64,000 nt of DNA, taken from positions 92,047,272-92,111,271 of the forward strand of contig NC_081555.1 of assembly GCF_963082655.1 (NCBI RefSeq), in the 5' to 3' direction. The DNA is from Stomoxys calcitrans (taxonomy: Eukaryota; Arthropoda; Insecta; Diptera; Muscidae). The translations under genes were made by a program, and so were the position numbers. The stretch's first letter is position 1, and each line of letters begins with the position of its first letter. Under the pieces are notes generated by a model, which was not told the origin of the DNA, ran no database searches, and saw nothing but the letters and a program-made list of their open reading frames with translations. Shown here piece after piece: positions 44,531-58,143 of the stretch.

Positions 44531-45964
44531 TTGACTTTTTTATACCCTCCACCATAAGATGGGGGGTATACTAATTTCGTCATTCTGATTGTAACTACTC
44601 GAAATATTCGTCTGAGACCCCATAAAGTACATATATTCTTGATCGTCGTGAAATTTTATGTCCGTCCGTCTGTCCGTCCGGCTGTCCGTCCGTCTGTCCG
44701 TCTGTCCGTCTGTCTGTCCGCCCGTCCGTCCGTCTGTCTGTCGAAAGCACGCTAACTTCCGAAGGAGTAAAGCTAGCCGCTTGAAGTTTTGCACAAATAC
44801 TTCTTATTAGTGTAGGTCGGTTGGTATTGTAAATGGGCCATATCGGTCCATGTTTTGATATAGCTGCCATATAAACCGATCTTGGGTCTTGACTTCTTGA
44901 GCCTCTAGAGGGCGCAATTCTTATCCGATTGGAATGAAATTTTGCACGATGTGTTTTGTTGTGATATCCAACAACTGTGCCAAGTATGGTTCAAATCGGT
45001 CCATAACCTGATATAGCTGCCATATAAACCGATCTTGGGTCTTGACTTCTTGAGCCTCTAGAGTGCGCAATTCTTATCCGATTGGAATGAAATTTTGCAC
45101 GACGTATTTTGTTACGATATCCAACAACTGTGCCAAGTATGGTTCAAATCGGTCCATAACCTGATATAGCTGCCATATAAACCGATCTTGGGTCTTGACT
45201 TCTTGAGCCTCTAGAGTGCGCAATTCTTATCCGATTGGAATGAAATTTTGCACGACGTATTTTGTTACGATATCCAACAACTGTGCCAAGTATGGTTCAA
45301 ATCGGTTCAAAATCTGGTATAGCTGTCATATAAACCGATCTTGGGTCTTGATTTCTTGAGCCTCTAGAGGGCGCAATTTTCGTCCGATTTAACTGAAATT
45401 TTGCACGTAGTGTTTTGGCGTTACTTTCAACAACTGTGCTAAGTATGATTTCAATCGGTTCATAATCTGGTATAGCTGTCATATAAACCGATCTTGGATT
45501 TTGACTTCTTGAGCTAATTGAGCGCGCAATTCTCATCCGATTTGGCTGAAATTTTGCATGAGGTGTTTTGTTATGACTTCCAATAACTGTGCTAAGTATG
45601 GCGTAACTCGTTATATATGGCTGAAATTTTGTACAAGGGCTTCTCTCATGACCTTCAACATACGTGTCTAGTATGATCTGAATCGATCAATAGCTTGATA
45701 CAGCTCTTATATAAATCTATCTCCCGATTTTGCTTCTCGAATGAACTGAAATATTACACAATGACTTCTACAATGTCAATCAGCATTCTTTTATGGTCCG
45801 AATCGGACTATAATTGGATATAGCTCCAATAGGATAACAGTTCTTATTCAATACTCTATGTTTGTCTAAAAAGAGATACCGCGCATACAACTCGACAAAT
45901 GCGATCAATGGTGGAGGGTATATAAGATTCGGCCGGCCGAACTTAGCACGCTCTTACTTGTTTT
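44531..45964 (+). mobile_element. DINE-1-like element with expanded GTCC/GTCT tract
   Basis: Head at 44540-44770: TATACCCTCCACCATAAGATG, CTCGAAATATTCGTCTGAGA, then an unusually long run of GTCCGTCC/GTCTGTCC from 44656 to 44742. Units with GATATAGCTGCCATATAAACC recur at about 44865, 45013, 45166, 45318 and 45472, a period near 150 bp; three are almost identical. Terminus at 45905-45964: GGTGGAGGGTATATAAG, TTCGGCCGGCCGAAC, GCACGCTCTTACTTGTTT. Confidence 0.75.
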
Positions 45965-47090
45965 AATGTCATATTTTTAATCCACTCCCAAAATATCTTT
46001 CTTTTGAATCCTATATAGCCATGGTCGGCTGATATGCCCAACCATGACATGGACGTAATATGCCCGTCCATTAGATGAATGTAATTTTGTATGCCATATT
46101 TGTAATCTACTGCCGGATACTTTTCATTTGAGTCCTATATTGATAGGAACATGAAATATTTCTTTTTAGAGGAGTTTTTGGGTTGTGGCGGGCTGCTGGG
46201 TACTTGGACTCAAAATTTGATATGATTTTAATTTTCCAGTCTCCAATACCTTTCATTGGATACATATATTGTGTCCATCAGTCCTCTTTTGGATTTGGGT
46301 GGCGTTTTTGGTGTAAGGGGAGGGTCGGCTCTCATCTCATCCGATATCAAAAAACTATACAACCTATCTTCCCTGTTTTTGTTTCTACGGAACAAACAAA
46401 CAAACCGAGTCCCATATAGTCATGATGGGTCATATGCCCATTTGGGGAGTTTTTAGGGGAGGGGTGACCCCCTACACTTCGATCTGATTTTGTGTGTCAG
46501 ATTCGGAATCTACTCCCGAATACCTTTCATTTAAGCCCCATATTGATATGGACGACCAATTTGTCTGTTTTTAGGCATATTGGGGTTAGGGCAATTTCCT
46601 GGGTACTTGGACCCCATTTTTAATAACATATTCGTATTCCACTCTTTAATACCTTTCATTTGATATCCATATTGTCTTTATCGGTCCACTTGTGATTTTG
46701 GGTGGTATTTTTAGGGTAACGGGGAGAGTCCGCCCCTTCCGATATCAATAAATTATAAAGCATATTTGTTCTTCCTGACCATATTCGCAACCTACTCACG
46801 AATACCTTTCATTTGAGTCCCATATTGTCATGATCGTCCAATAAACCTATTTTAAGGGGTTTTGGGGCTGGGGCGGCCCCCAGGTAATTGGACCCAACTT
46901 TTATTATGAACATCGTACTCTTCTCTTGAATACATTTCATTTGAATGCTATATTGTTTCGATCGCTCCACTTTTATTTTGGGTAGTACTTCTGGGGTATG
47001 GAGGAGAGTCCGCCCCCCTCCCGATATCAAAAAATTATATAGCCTATGTTTCCTGCCAGACCAACCTACCCAATCTGAGATCTGAAATAA
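45965..47090. repeat. Degenerate ~130-150-bp repeat array
   Basis: The phrase 'CCTTTCATTTGAGTCCCATATTG' in mutated forms recurs at about 45995, 46122, 46250, 46522, 46653, 46806 and 46932, each followed by a G-rich GGGTGGTATTTTTAGGG-like stretch. It is unlike the DINE units. Frames across it are repeat shadows. Confidence 0.65.
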
Positions 47091-47497
47091 TGATTTTATT
47101 CTACAAAACTTCTGCCAAACCAGAAAAAATTAAAGCTTTTAGAAACCGAACAAGAATAGTCGAGAGACCGGTTTATATAGGAGCTATATCAAGTTATAGA
47201 CTGATTGGGACCGTACTTGGCACAGTTGTTGAAAGTCATAACAAAGCACTATGTGCAAAATTTTAACTTAATCGGACAAAACTTTCGGCTTGTAAGGGCT
47301 CATGAAGTCAAATCAGGAGATCGGGTTATATGGGAGCTATATCAGGTTATAGACCGATTTGGACCGTAGTTGGCACTCTTGTTGGAAGTTATAACGGAAA
47401 ACTATCTGCAAATCGGATTACTAGCTTAATCGGATAAAAATTGGGGACGTGAGGGGCTCAAGAAATCTAATCGGGAGATCGGTTTATATGGGAGCTA

Positions 47498-48094
47498 AAG
47501 GGTGACTTTTTTGAGGTTAGGATTTTCATGCATTAGTATTTGACAGATCACGTGGGATTTCAGACATGGTGTCAAAGAGAAAGATGCTCAGTATGCTTTG
47601 ACATTTCATCATGAATAGACTTACTAACGAGCAACGCTTGCAAATCATTGAATTTTATTACCAAAATCAGTGTTCGGTTCGAAATGTGTTCATTCACCGT
47701 TCAGCGATGAGGCTCATTTCTGGTTGAATGGCTACGTAAATAAGCAAAATTGCCGCATTTGGAGTGAAGAGCAACCAGAAGCCGTTCAAGAACTGCCCAT
47801 GCATCCCGAAAAATGCACTGTTTGGTGTGGTTTGTACGCTGGTGGAATCATTGGACCGTATTTTTTCAAAGATGCTGTTGGACGCAACGTTACGGTGAAT
47901 GAACACATTTCGAACCGAACACTGATTTTGGTAATAAAATTCAATGATTTGCAAGCGTTGCTCGTTAGTAAGTCTATTCATGATGAAATGTCAAAGCATA
48001 CTGAGCATCTTTCTCTTTGACACCATGTCTGAAATCCCACGTGATCTGTCAAATACTAATGCATGAAAATCCTAACCTCAAAAAAATCACCCTT
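47498..48094 (+). mobile_element. Tc1/mariner-superfamily MITE with ~200-bp inverted repeats, copy 2
   Basis: AAGGGTGACTTTTTTGAGG at the left and the inverse at the right, with TA at 47496-47497 and 48095-48096. The inverted arms extend to about 47700 and from about 47893. The core encodes F-S-D-E-A-H-F-W-L-N-G-Y and CTVWCGLYAGGIIGPYFF on the + strand, a transposase scrap with the first catalytic Asp. Flanks GGGAGC-TA and TA-TTAGGTTATAGACC rejoin to a normal DINE unit. Confidence 0.93.
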
Positions 48095-48529
48095 TATATT
48101 AGGTTATAGACCGATTTTGACCTTGCTTATCACAGGTGTTGGAAGCCATAAGGGAACACTATCTGCAAAATTTTATTCAATTCGGGCAAATATTGTGGCT
48201 TCCAGGGACTCAAGAAATCTAATCGGGAGATCGATTTATATGGGAGCTATATCAGGTTATACACCGATTTGGGCCGTAGTTGGCACACTTGTTGGAAGTC
48301 ATAACGGAACTCTACCTGCAAATTTTTAGCCAAATCGGACAAAAATGTCTGCTCAAGAAGTCAAATCGAGAGATCGGTTTATTCGAACTGATATGACCCA
48401 TTTCCAATCCCCAATGACCTTCTTCAATAAGAAGTATCTATGCAAAATTTCGAGCGTATACCTTTTTTCGTTCGATCGCTATCGCGATGTCCACAGATCG
48501 ACAGAAAGACAGACGGGCGGACATGGGTA

Positions 48530-49256
48530 GGTTAGGTTAAAGTGGCAGTCTTACTTAGACGTTTTCGTCCATTTTGATCTCACAGGAACAGGAGAAGGAA
48601 GATGGCTTCTAGTTCCTACCGTTGAACCATCCAGATCGCTTAAAAACCCAACAACTTGCGAATGTTCACATCCGCTAAATCAGACAAATTCTCAAGGAAA
48701 TGAGAAACTAAAGTGTGACTCCATCTGGCTGTCAGTGGGGGACATACACATAGCAGATGTTTTATAGTCTTCTTCCTCGACGTCCTCACAGCTTCGGCAA
48801 AAGTCATTACTGGCTACCTTCAGTCTGGCAGGATGTTTTACGATAATGACGGACAAAATGACTGAGACGTCCGTTCTAGCCAGCGACAGCAATGCGGTAG
48901 ACCCCTTCAAGTCTAGACTAGGCTACATAATTTTGGAATGCCCCCAACCCCACCTCCTTTGTGACCATATATAATCCGTTGTCCTTCGGGCCAGATCCTG
49001 GAGATTTTGGCTACATGTCCCTTGAGGCATACCCGAAAATTCCAGTTCCCTGGAATGTGGAAGGTAGTTCCTTGTCTCGAAAGCTCGTCCGCTTTACAAT
49101 TCTGTGGGATATCTCTGTGGCCAGGCACCCAGAACAGGTGAATTTTGAATTGTTTCGCCATCTCGTTGAGAGATCTGCGGAAGCCGAGGGCGGTTTTTGA
49201 ATTCAGAAAAAAATACATTCTCCAGGGATTTAATTGCTGCCTGGCGATCTGAAACA
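48530..49256 (-). mobile_element. I/LOA-group LINE, 3' end with RNase H
   Basis: On the - strand 49218-48913 encodes the end of RNase H (F-K-I-H-L-F-W-V-P-G-H-R-D-I-P, C-K-A-D-E-L-S-R-Q-G) and 48910-48692 a tail with L-A-R-T-D-V-S-V-I-L-S-V and C-R-S-C-E-D-V-E-E-E-D. The 3' end at 48530 is GGTTAGGTTAAAG (read on +). A 10-bp duplication GACATGGGTA flanks it (48520-48529 and 49257-49266). 5' truncated; differs in sequence from the LOA copies at 18280 and 21846. Confidence 0.85.
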
Positions 49257-49301
49257 GACATGGGTAAATCGATTTAGAAAGTCAAGATGGTTAAGAATAT
49301 A

Positions 49302-49823
49302 AAGGGTGATTTTTTAAGAGCTATAGGAAAATGTTTAAACAAACACATTAAATTCAGAAAAATGCATGAAATCTTTATTTGAAGATTATTTAATGCAAAT
49401 GTTGACCGTGACCTCGTCTCAAATGGTCCATCCGCTTAGTCTAAATTTGGCATACGCTTTCCAACATTAGCCGCACAAAAAATAGTCTTAAGGCGTTAAA
49501 TCGCTCGATCTAGGCGGCCAATTGACCGGTCCCCACCGATCAATAAGTCCATTGTTACGCGTGCTGTGTGGCATATGGCACCGTCTTGTTGAAAACACAT
49601 GTCATGCAAGTGAAGCTCTTGCATTTTGGACAAAAAAAGTTAGATATCATCCCACGGTAGCGTTAACCATTCACAGTTACATTACGATTGGTGGCATCTT
49701 TGAAGAAGTACGGTCCAATGATGCCACCGGTCCATGAACCGCACCAAACTATGACTTTTTCTGGATGCGTTGGAAGCTCTTTGAATGCCTCTGTCTGATC
49801 TTCACTCAAAAATCGACAATTAA
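49302..49823 (-). mobile_element. Tc1/mariner-superfamily element fragment
   Basis: Left terminus AAGGGTGATTTTTTAAGAGC after TA at 49300-49301. The - strand reads F-L-S-E-D-Q-T-E-A-F-K-E-L-P, then VIVWCG and a G-G-I-I-G-P-Y-F-F-K-D-A block, related to but distinct from the transposase scrap in the MITE copies. The right terminus is missing; DINE sequence resumes at 49824. Confidence 0.75.
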
Positions 49824-49920
49824 ATATGGGGTCCCAGGTCAATATTTCGAGGTGTTACAAACAGAATGACTACATAAGTATACCTATCAATCCTATGGTG
49901 GTGGGTATGCAAAATATATA

Positions 49921-50224
49921 TTCGTTATGCCGAGATAAATACGTGCCATCGTATTTATCAACTTCATGGTGTGTCAAATTTTAAACACACCAAAAAAAAA
50001 AATTTTTCACACAGACCTGTTTTTTTTAATCAATCAATTAACGGCTTTTAAGGTGGTATTAACTGCATACTTCCTACAAAGCAAGAGAAAAACCTTCTAT
50101 CGTTAGAAAAGTCCGATTTAAGTTGAGATCAGCACATTCAATGAAGCTCATGAAATCCCCAATGTTTACAATGTCACTTTATTGGGATACGTCAATTAAT
50201 TTTTTATTACAACGAAAATTTCGC
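49921..50224. other. AT-rich spacer, nothing identified
   Basis: No gene, RNA or named repeat was recognised. Confidence 0.4.
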
Positions 50225-50690
50225 TATAGCTCACCTCACCTCACACCTCACGCTCACCTCACCCTAGTGTCTACTTGATAAGTGTCAACAACGGCGACGC
50301 ATATATGAAAGGATTTCATCGCGTCCCCGGTCGAAACCATCCCGTCTTATCCACGCATGTTGAGAAACTTTTCAAAGATCGTTGAGATAGGAGAGAAACC
50401 GTCTCCCTAAGTTGGAAAGTCTATGCTCCTCTAGATCCGAAATTGAGCATAGCAAGTTATAGATCGTCTCATCCTTATCCTCATCAAGACAGTTTTCGAG
50501 GAATCATTATGCCGCATTCTTATTTGCCCGGTTATATGGCCTATCGCACAATGTCCAGTTATGACTTACGTAACAATTTGTCGGCACGAGTTTTCGGTAA
50601 TCGATCGCCACAAGTTGTGTTTTGCTTGATGGAATCAAAAAGGTGATAAATATTGCTTAGAACAGTCTAATGGAGTGTCGCACAGTGAGG
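50225..50690 (-). mobile_element. Probable I/LOA-group LINE 3' end, heavily decayed
   Basis: On the - strand frames across 50500-50330 read C-L-D-E-D-K-D-E-T-I-Y-N-L-L-C, then H-R-L-S-N-L-G-R and V-D-K-T-G-W-F. They resemble the Cys/His tail found after RNase H in such LINEs (C-x-E-D-E-E-T-x-x-H-L-L-C ... T-G-W-F). The 3' end would be the TCACCTCACCTCACACC stretch at 50229-50265. No intact frame. Confidence 0.4.
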
Positions 50691-50699
50691 TGGAAACGA

Positions 50700-51760
50700 A
50701 AAAACTAGTAGAAACCAGTAAGGAAAGGTAAAAGCCGGGCGGTGCCGACTTTATAATAACCTACACCTCCCCTATAAGTACAAAGTGAGAGCTTTAACTA
50801 ATTCCGAACCAATTATGATGGACCTCGGCGGATGTTTTCAGATGAGTTATTAAACAACACACATCAATTTCTATGAGAGGCATATGTTTAAACTGTAAAA
50901 ACTACGATTGACATATGACAACATTATGGCAAATTACCCAAAATCATACAAACATATATGGGAGCTACATCTAAATCTGAACCGATTTTGACTAAACTTC
51001 TTAGATATTGTGATAGGCATCGAGGAAATTGTTGCGCACATTTTGGCAAGATTGGTCAATAAATGCGTTGCATTAGCTCTAGAATTTCCCATGAGATGTT
51101 TTGTTATGATTTCCAACAATCGGTCCATAATCTGATATAGCTGCCATATAACCCAACCTTGAATCTTGACTTCTTGAGCCACTAGAGGGCGCAATTCTTA
51201 TCCGATTTGCATGCTGTTTTTCGTTATGATTTCCAATAACTCTGCTAAGTATGGTTCAAATCTGTTCATAACCTGATATTGCTGCCATATAATCCGATCT
51301 GGAATACCGACTTCTTGAACCACTAGAGGGCGCAATTCTTATCTGATTTGGATGAAATTTAGCTTGACGTGTTTTGTTATGTCTTCCTACAACTGTGCCA
51401 AATGTGATTCAAATCGATCCATAACCTGATATAGCTGCCATATAAACCGATCTTGGATCTTGACTTCTTGAGCCTCCAGATGGCGCAATTACGGTCCGAT
51501 TTGACTGCAATATTGTACATCGGCTTCTCCCACAACCTGTAACTAATGTGTCAAATATTGGCTTAATCGGGCAATAGCATGATACAGCTCCCATATAAAC
51601 CGATCTCCCTATTTTACGCAATTCTTATTCGAATTTGCTGAATTTTTACACAATGACTTTTACAAGGGTCCCCATCATTCAATTCAATTATGGTCCGAAT
51701 CGGACCATAACTCGATATATCCCCAATAGCATAGTAATTCTTTTCTTTTATCCAAAGTTT
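50700..51760 (+). mobile_element. DINE-like composite
   Basis: 50707-50990 is a second-type terminus (ACCAGTAAGGAAAGG, GCCGGGCGGTGCCGAC, CTACACC) with one unit. From 51000 the units become main-type (GATATAGCTGCCATATAAACC, CTTGACTTCTTGAGCC) and end about 51740. The two parts may be two elements joined. Confidence 0.5.
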
Positions 51761-51935
51761 GGACAAAGTTTGGAAACGCTGGTTTGATTGTCAATAATTT
51801 TTGTGCAAATTTTCAATTTCCGCCAATAATGCCCAATGTAAGAACCTAGAATCATATTTACGTACCTAAAATTTTTTTCGTTTAACACGCAAGCAAAAAC
51901 AAGTAAAAATTAAAATTAAGTTCTGCCGGTCCGAA
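51761..51935. other. Spacer leading into the minisatellite, with a DINE terminus
   Basis: 51900-51935 reads AAGTAAAAATTAAAATTAAG then TTCTGCCGGTCCGAAC, the decayed equivalent of the DINE terminus AAGTTCGGCCGTGCCGAAC. Confidence 0.5.
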
Positions 51936-52945
<1,010 letters not shown>

Positions 52946-53965
52946 CCTTTTGCCATAACACGGTGAAAAATGCATTATTTATTCCGATCTCCGTGGGTTT
53001 ATATATCAACATTATCCGAATCTAGACCGATCTGGGATGTAGAGGAGCATTACACAATTCGCTACATCAAATTTCAAGGAAGTCAGACAATAAATACGCT
53101 AGTTATTGACCTAAGACCCTAAATTGGGAGATCGGTCTATATGACAGTTATATCGAAATATGGACGGATCTTAACCATACTCGGTACTAATATCTAAGGG
53201 TCTATCTCATTGTGCCTGATTCAGCGAAATCTGTTTATAAATTCACCTTTTATGGCCCTATAACTTTAAATCGGCTGCTTGGTATATATGGCACCTATAT
53301 CCTAATCTGAACCTATCTAGGTCAAATAAAACAAGGATGTCGAGGGGTTTAGCACAATTTACTGACCCAAATTTCAGCGAAACCGGACAATAAATGCGTC
53401 TTTTATGGACACAAGACTTGAAATCGAGAGATCGGTCTATATGGCAGCTATATCCAAATATGAACCGATCAGAGACAAATTAAACAAGAATCTCGGGGGG
53501 GCTTTCGTTATTCACTGTTCCAAATTTCTGCGAAATCGGATAATAATGGCGGCTTTTATGGGCTAAAGACTCTAAATCGGCAGATCGGTCTATATGACAG
53601 CTATATCTAAATATAGTCCGATCTGAACCATATTTGGGTCGAATTTCGGACAACTCAATGTTTAAAAATTTCAGTGAAATCGGGTAATTAATAAATCTTT
53701 TATGGGCTTTAGACCCATAATCGGCAGATCGGTCTATATGGCAGCTATATCTGAATATGATCCGTTCTAAACCATATTTAGGTCGGATGTTGGGAGGTCT
53801 TCAACAACTCATTTTTTAAAATTTCAGCGAAATCGGGTAATAGATAAAGCTTTTATGGGTTTCAGACCCTAAATCGGCAAATCGGTCTATATGGCAGCTA
53901 TATACAAATATGGTTCGATTTGGCCCGTTCAAGAACATAACCTTACACCACTACTGTGGTACAGG
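52946..53965 (-). mobile_element. Divergent DINE-like repeat array
   Basis: Units contain GATCGGTCTATATGGCAGCT, AATATGAACCGATC and ATGGGCTTTAGACCC, as in the block at 7346-8700. It ends with ACCACTACTGTGGTACAGGGTATTATAG, a second-type terminus. Confidence 0.55.
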
Positions 53966-55655
53966 GTATTATAGATTGGTGCATTTGTTTGCAACGCTAA
54001 GAAGAAGAAGAGCTAGACCCATTGATAAGTATACTGATCGGCTTAGAATCACTTCCTGATTCGATTTAGCTATGTCCGGAAGTCCGTTTGTCTGTCCATG
54101 TATTGTTGTTATCGAGGTACAGGTCGCATTTGTTGTCCGATTTTCACAGAATTTTGCATAAGTGTCGGAGGCCACCGTAGCGCAAAGGTTTGCATGTCCG
54201 CCTATGACGCTGAACGCCTGAGTTCGAATCCTAGCGAGACCATCAGAAATAATTTTCAGGGGTGGTTTTCCCCTCCTAATGCTGGCAACATTTGTGAGGT
54301 AATATGCCATGTAAAACTTCTCTCCAAAGAGGCACGCCGTTCGGACTCGGCTATAAAAAGGAGGTCCCTTATCATTGAGCTTAAAAACTTGAATCGGACT
54401 GCACTCATTGATATGTGAGAAGTTTGCCCCTGTTCCTTAGTGGAACGTTCATAGGCAAAATTTGCAATTTTGTCCAAGGACGAACGCTATTGATTTTGGA
54501 AAAAAATCGGTCCAGATTTAGATATAGCTCCCATATATTTTGGTCCGATCCTTACAAAATTTGGCACGAAGTGTTTTTTTAACGTTCTAAAATGCTTGCA
54601 AAATTTTATTGAAATCGGTTCAGATTTATATATAGCTCCCACATATGTCTTTCATCCGATTTGTCCTATTAAGCCTGTAGAAGGCACAATTTTGTTCCGA
54701 ACTTTACAAAATTTGGCACGAAGTGCTTTTTGTGACGTTCCAATATGTGTGCAACATTTCATCATAATCGGATTAGATTTTTATATAGCTCCCATTTATA
54801 TATCTTTCATCCGATTTAACCTATTAAGGTTGTAGAAGGCACAATTTTGGTTCATTCTTTACAAAATTTGGTACGAAGTGGTTTTTGTGACGTCCCAATA
54901 TGTGTGCAAAATTTCATCATAATCGGATTAGATTTAGATATAGCTCCCATGTATAACTTTCGTCCGATTTGACCTATTAAGGCTGCAGAAGGCACAATTT
55001 TGATCCGATCTTTACAAAATTTGGTACGAAGTGCTATTTGTGACGTCCCAATATGTGTGCAAAATTTCATTATAATCGGATTAGATTTTTATATAGCTCC
55101 AATATATATCTTTCGTCCGATTTGACCTATTAAGGCTATAGAAGGCACAATTTTGATCCGATCTTTATAAAATTTGGCACGAAGTGCTTTCTGTGACGTC
55201 CCAATATGTGTGCAAAATGTCATCATAATCGGATCAGATTTATATAAAGCTCCCATATATATCTTTTATCCGATATGGCCTTTTAAGGCTGTAGCAGGCA
55301 CAATTTTGGTCCGATCTTTACAAAATTTGGCATGGGTCGTTATATTCAACGCCCTCATATGTGTGCAAAGTTTCATAAAAATCGGTCCAGATTTAGATAT
55401 AGCTCCCTTATATACTCCCCTATATATCTTTTATGCGTTTCCACTTTGAAGGCTGTAGAAGCCACAATTTTCGTACCATCGTAAGAAAATCGTATAAGGA
55501 AGGTTCTATTCAATATTTCAATAGGTATGCAAAATTAAAGTCTGACTAAATTTGGATAGAAGTGCTATCTATTAAAAGTATTACGTATACTCGTTGGTGT
55601 AGGGTATTATATAGTCGGCTCCGCCCGACTTTTGTCTTTCCTTACTGGTTTCAAG
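53966..55655 (+). mobile_element. Second-type DINE-like element split by a SINE
   Basis: Head: TTGATAAGTATACTGATCGG, GATTCGATTTAGCTATGTCC, GTCTGTCC. After the SINE at 54168-54475, about seven units recur with ATATAGCTCCCATATAT, GTCCGATTTGACCTATTAAGG and CAATATGTGTGCAAAATTTC (period about 115-150 bp). The end at 55600-55655 reads TAGGGTATTATATAGTCGGC and CGCCCGACTTTTG. Confidence 0.6.
54168..54475 (+). mobile_element. tRNA-derived SINE, copy 4
   Basis: GAGGCCACCGTAGCGCAAAGG and GAGTTCGAATCCTAGCGAG (B box) form the tRNA-like head. TTTTCAGGGGTGGTTTTCC, TAATGCTGGCAACATTTGTG, GCACGCCGTTCGGACTCG and GGCAAAATTTGCAATTTTG complete the body. A short deletion removes GTGTCGCACTGCG. It is one of the fullest copies. 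Confidence 0.8.
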
Positions 55656-56254
55656 TAATGAAGTAGCACGTATCCTTTCTCTGATTCTGTAAGTAAAATT
55701 CTCTAACATTTAGAGATTTTGCACAAAATAAAAAAAATCTAATACTATTTAAACATAATTGATGGCTTTCTTTCCGATACGATATTTTTCATAATATTTT
55801 CAATTTTGCAATACGAGTATGCTTCTATGCCACAAAAAAAAGTCTATACCACAAACAAAAAGAATAACAAAATCATTGTTCGACACTTATTGGGCAAAAC
55901 AATTAATGAACGAATGTTCATCGAGGACAATTTCGGTGCGATAACAATGGTATGCCAGAAGTGTCTGTTACTCACATAAACATTAGACCAAAATCAACAA
56001 AACGTCCGCAGGACTATACCAACATAATTGGGATTTTAGTTTATTGAATCTTAAAATAAATACACAAATACAAATAAATTTACATTTACAACAGTGTGTG
56101 TATTTGCAAGCTATTGGCAATGCATTTACGATGATAGTAGTGGTCAGACAATGTTTTGCCATAAGATAACCCAGCAACTAAACAATGGCTCGGGATTTGT
56201 TTTCACCTTGCCAATCTCAAACTGAGTTACTGAGTTATTTTCATAAAAAAAAGT
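55656..56254. other. AT-rich sequence without a recognisable gene
   Basis: Short frames only. No RNA or named repeat was recognised. Confidence 0.4.
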
Positions 56255-56570
56255 GGGTGAGCGTTAAGTTCGGTCGTGCCGAATTTTAAATACCTTCCAC
56301 CATGGATCGCATTTGATCCATGCTTTGAATAACTTTTACGAATATTTAGGAGCTACATCTGCAGATGGACCGTATTTGTCATGACTACTAGAAGTCATAA
56401 AAAATACCACCTTCAAATGTTCAGGTAAATAATTGCGCCGCCTAGAGGCTAAAGAAATCCAATCGGGCGATCGGTTAATATGGGAGCTATATCAGATAAT
56501 AAACCTATTTAGACCATAATTGGCACGATTGTTGGAAAACAAAACGAAACTTAACGCGCAAAATTTTGGC
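56255..56570 (-). mobile_element. DINE-like terminus and units
   Basis: GCGTTAAGTTCGGTCGTGCC, CCACCATGGATCGC and two units with GATCGGTTAATATGGGAGC. It is broken at 56571 by LOA-type LINE sequence. Confidence 0.55.
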
Positions 56571-57300
56571 AGTTGTCAACGTCGGATGCAACAGTGGCGA
56601 GACAGGGAGACGGTGAAGCATACCTGGCATCGCTATATCTGCCTTTCGACTCTCCGACACCGCCACCCATGTCGGAGCTGCAACGGCTGGTGAGGAAAGC
56701 ACAACAGACAGGAAACGAGGTACTAATAGGGTGCGATGCAAACTCTCACCACATTTCGTGGGGTGGTACCAACACACTCTGCGGGGCCAAGCCCTGGCAG
56801 AGTTCTTGAATACTAACGACTTAATAACACTTAATATTGGTAACACAGCTACCTTTGTTAATAGGATTAGGGAGGAGGTATTAGATGTGACGATATGTTC
56901 GGAAACTCTAATCAATGAGGTTCAGGATTGGAGGGTCTCCATGGAACACTCTTTCTCTGACCATCGCTACAGTAGGTTTAGAATAGCACGACCAGCGTCG
57001 AATCCGATAAGCTTCCGGAATAAGTTCAAAATCAACTGGCCAAAATTCGGAAGACTACTCACAAGAAGACTTGGGCAAAATAATTTAGATTGTCCAAGCA
57101 TAGAAGACATTGAAGACAATGTCAACAGGATTACTATTGTACTGGTGGGATCCTTCGAAGATAGTTGTCCTCTTCGAGGAAAGGAAATCAACCCAAGAAA
57201 AGCCCTGAATGACCGTGGAGATTCGCAATATTGGGAAAGAGGTCCGCAGACTGTTTAACAGAGCACTTCGTAAAAAATCGGAAGTAGATTGGGATTTATA

Positions 57301-57897
57301 AAGGGTGATTTTTTTGAGGTTAGGATTTTCATGCATTAGTATTTGACAGATCACGTGGGATTTCAGACATGGTGTCAAAGAGAAAGATGCTCAGTATGCT
57401 TTGACATTTCATCATGAATAGACTTACTAACGAGCAACGCTTGCAAATCATTGAATTTTATTACCAAAATCAGTGTTCGGTTCGAAATGTGTTCATTCAC
57501 CGTTCGGCGATGAGGCTCATTTCTGGTTGAATGGCTACGTAAATAAGCAAAATTGCCGCATTTGGAGTGAAGAGCAACCAGAAGCCGTTCAAGAACTGCC
57601 CATGCATCCCGAAAAATGCACTGTTTGGTGTGGTTTGTACGCTGGTGGAATCATTGGACCGTATTTTTTCAAAGATGCTGTTGGACGCAACGTTACGGTG
57701 AATGAACACATTTCGAACCGAACACTGATTTTGGTAATAAAATTCAATGATTTGCAAGCGTTGCTCGTTAGTAAGTCTATTCATGATGAAATGTCAAAGC
57801 ATACTGAGCATCTTTCTCTTTGACACCATGTCTGAAATCCCACGTGATCCGTCAAATACTAATGCATGAAAATCCTAACCTCAAAAAAATCACCCTT
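57301..57897 (+). mobile_element. Tc1/mariner-superfamily MITE with ~200-bp inverted repeats, copy 3
   Basis: AAGGGTGATTTTTTTGAGG and its inverse, with TA at 57299-57300 and 57898-57899. The core is as in copy 2, differing at one visible residue (F-G-D-E-A-H-F instead of F-S-D-E-A-H-F). The high identity to copy 2 suggests recent spread. Confidence 0.93.
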
Positions 57898-58143
57898 TAT
57901 TATAATTTGCAATCTGGCGATTTGTTATAAAGGAAATAAACCGACCTTTATTACCAGGAACAGCAAAAAGGTACTACATGTAACGTTTGTATCGAAAGAC
58001 CTAAGCGAAGAGATATACGACTGGGAAGTGTTGGATAACCACACCTTCTCAGATCATCGGTTTATTAGTTTCGGCCTTGGGAAAAATGCTGCAGAAGTGG
58101 TCCCTCGTCTAAACAGATGAAGGGGGCTTGGGATAGATTTCGG

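Larger units (their letters stand above)
47091..49920 (-). mobile_element. DINE-1-like element carrying three nested insertions
   Basis: The unit body runs 47091-47497, 48095-48529, 49257-49301 and 49824-49920. Its last part reads CGACAGAAAGACAGACGGGC, GACATGGGTAAATCGATTTAG, GTTAAGAATAT, then TATGGGGTCCCAGGTC and CCTATGGTGGTGGGTATG. Removing a Tc1-like MITE (47498-48094), a LINE fragment (48530-49256) and a Tc1-like fragment (49302-49823) restores the standard element. Confidence 0.75.
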
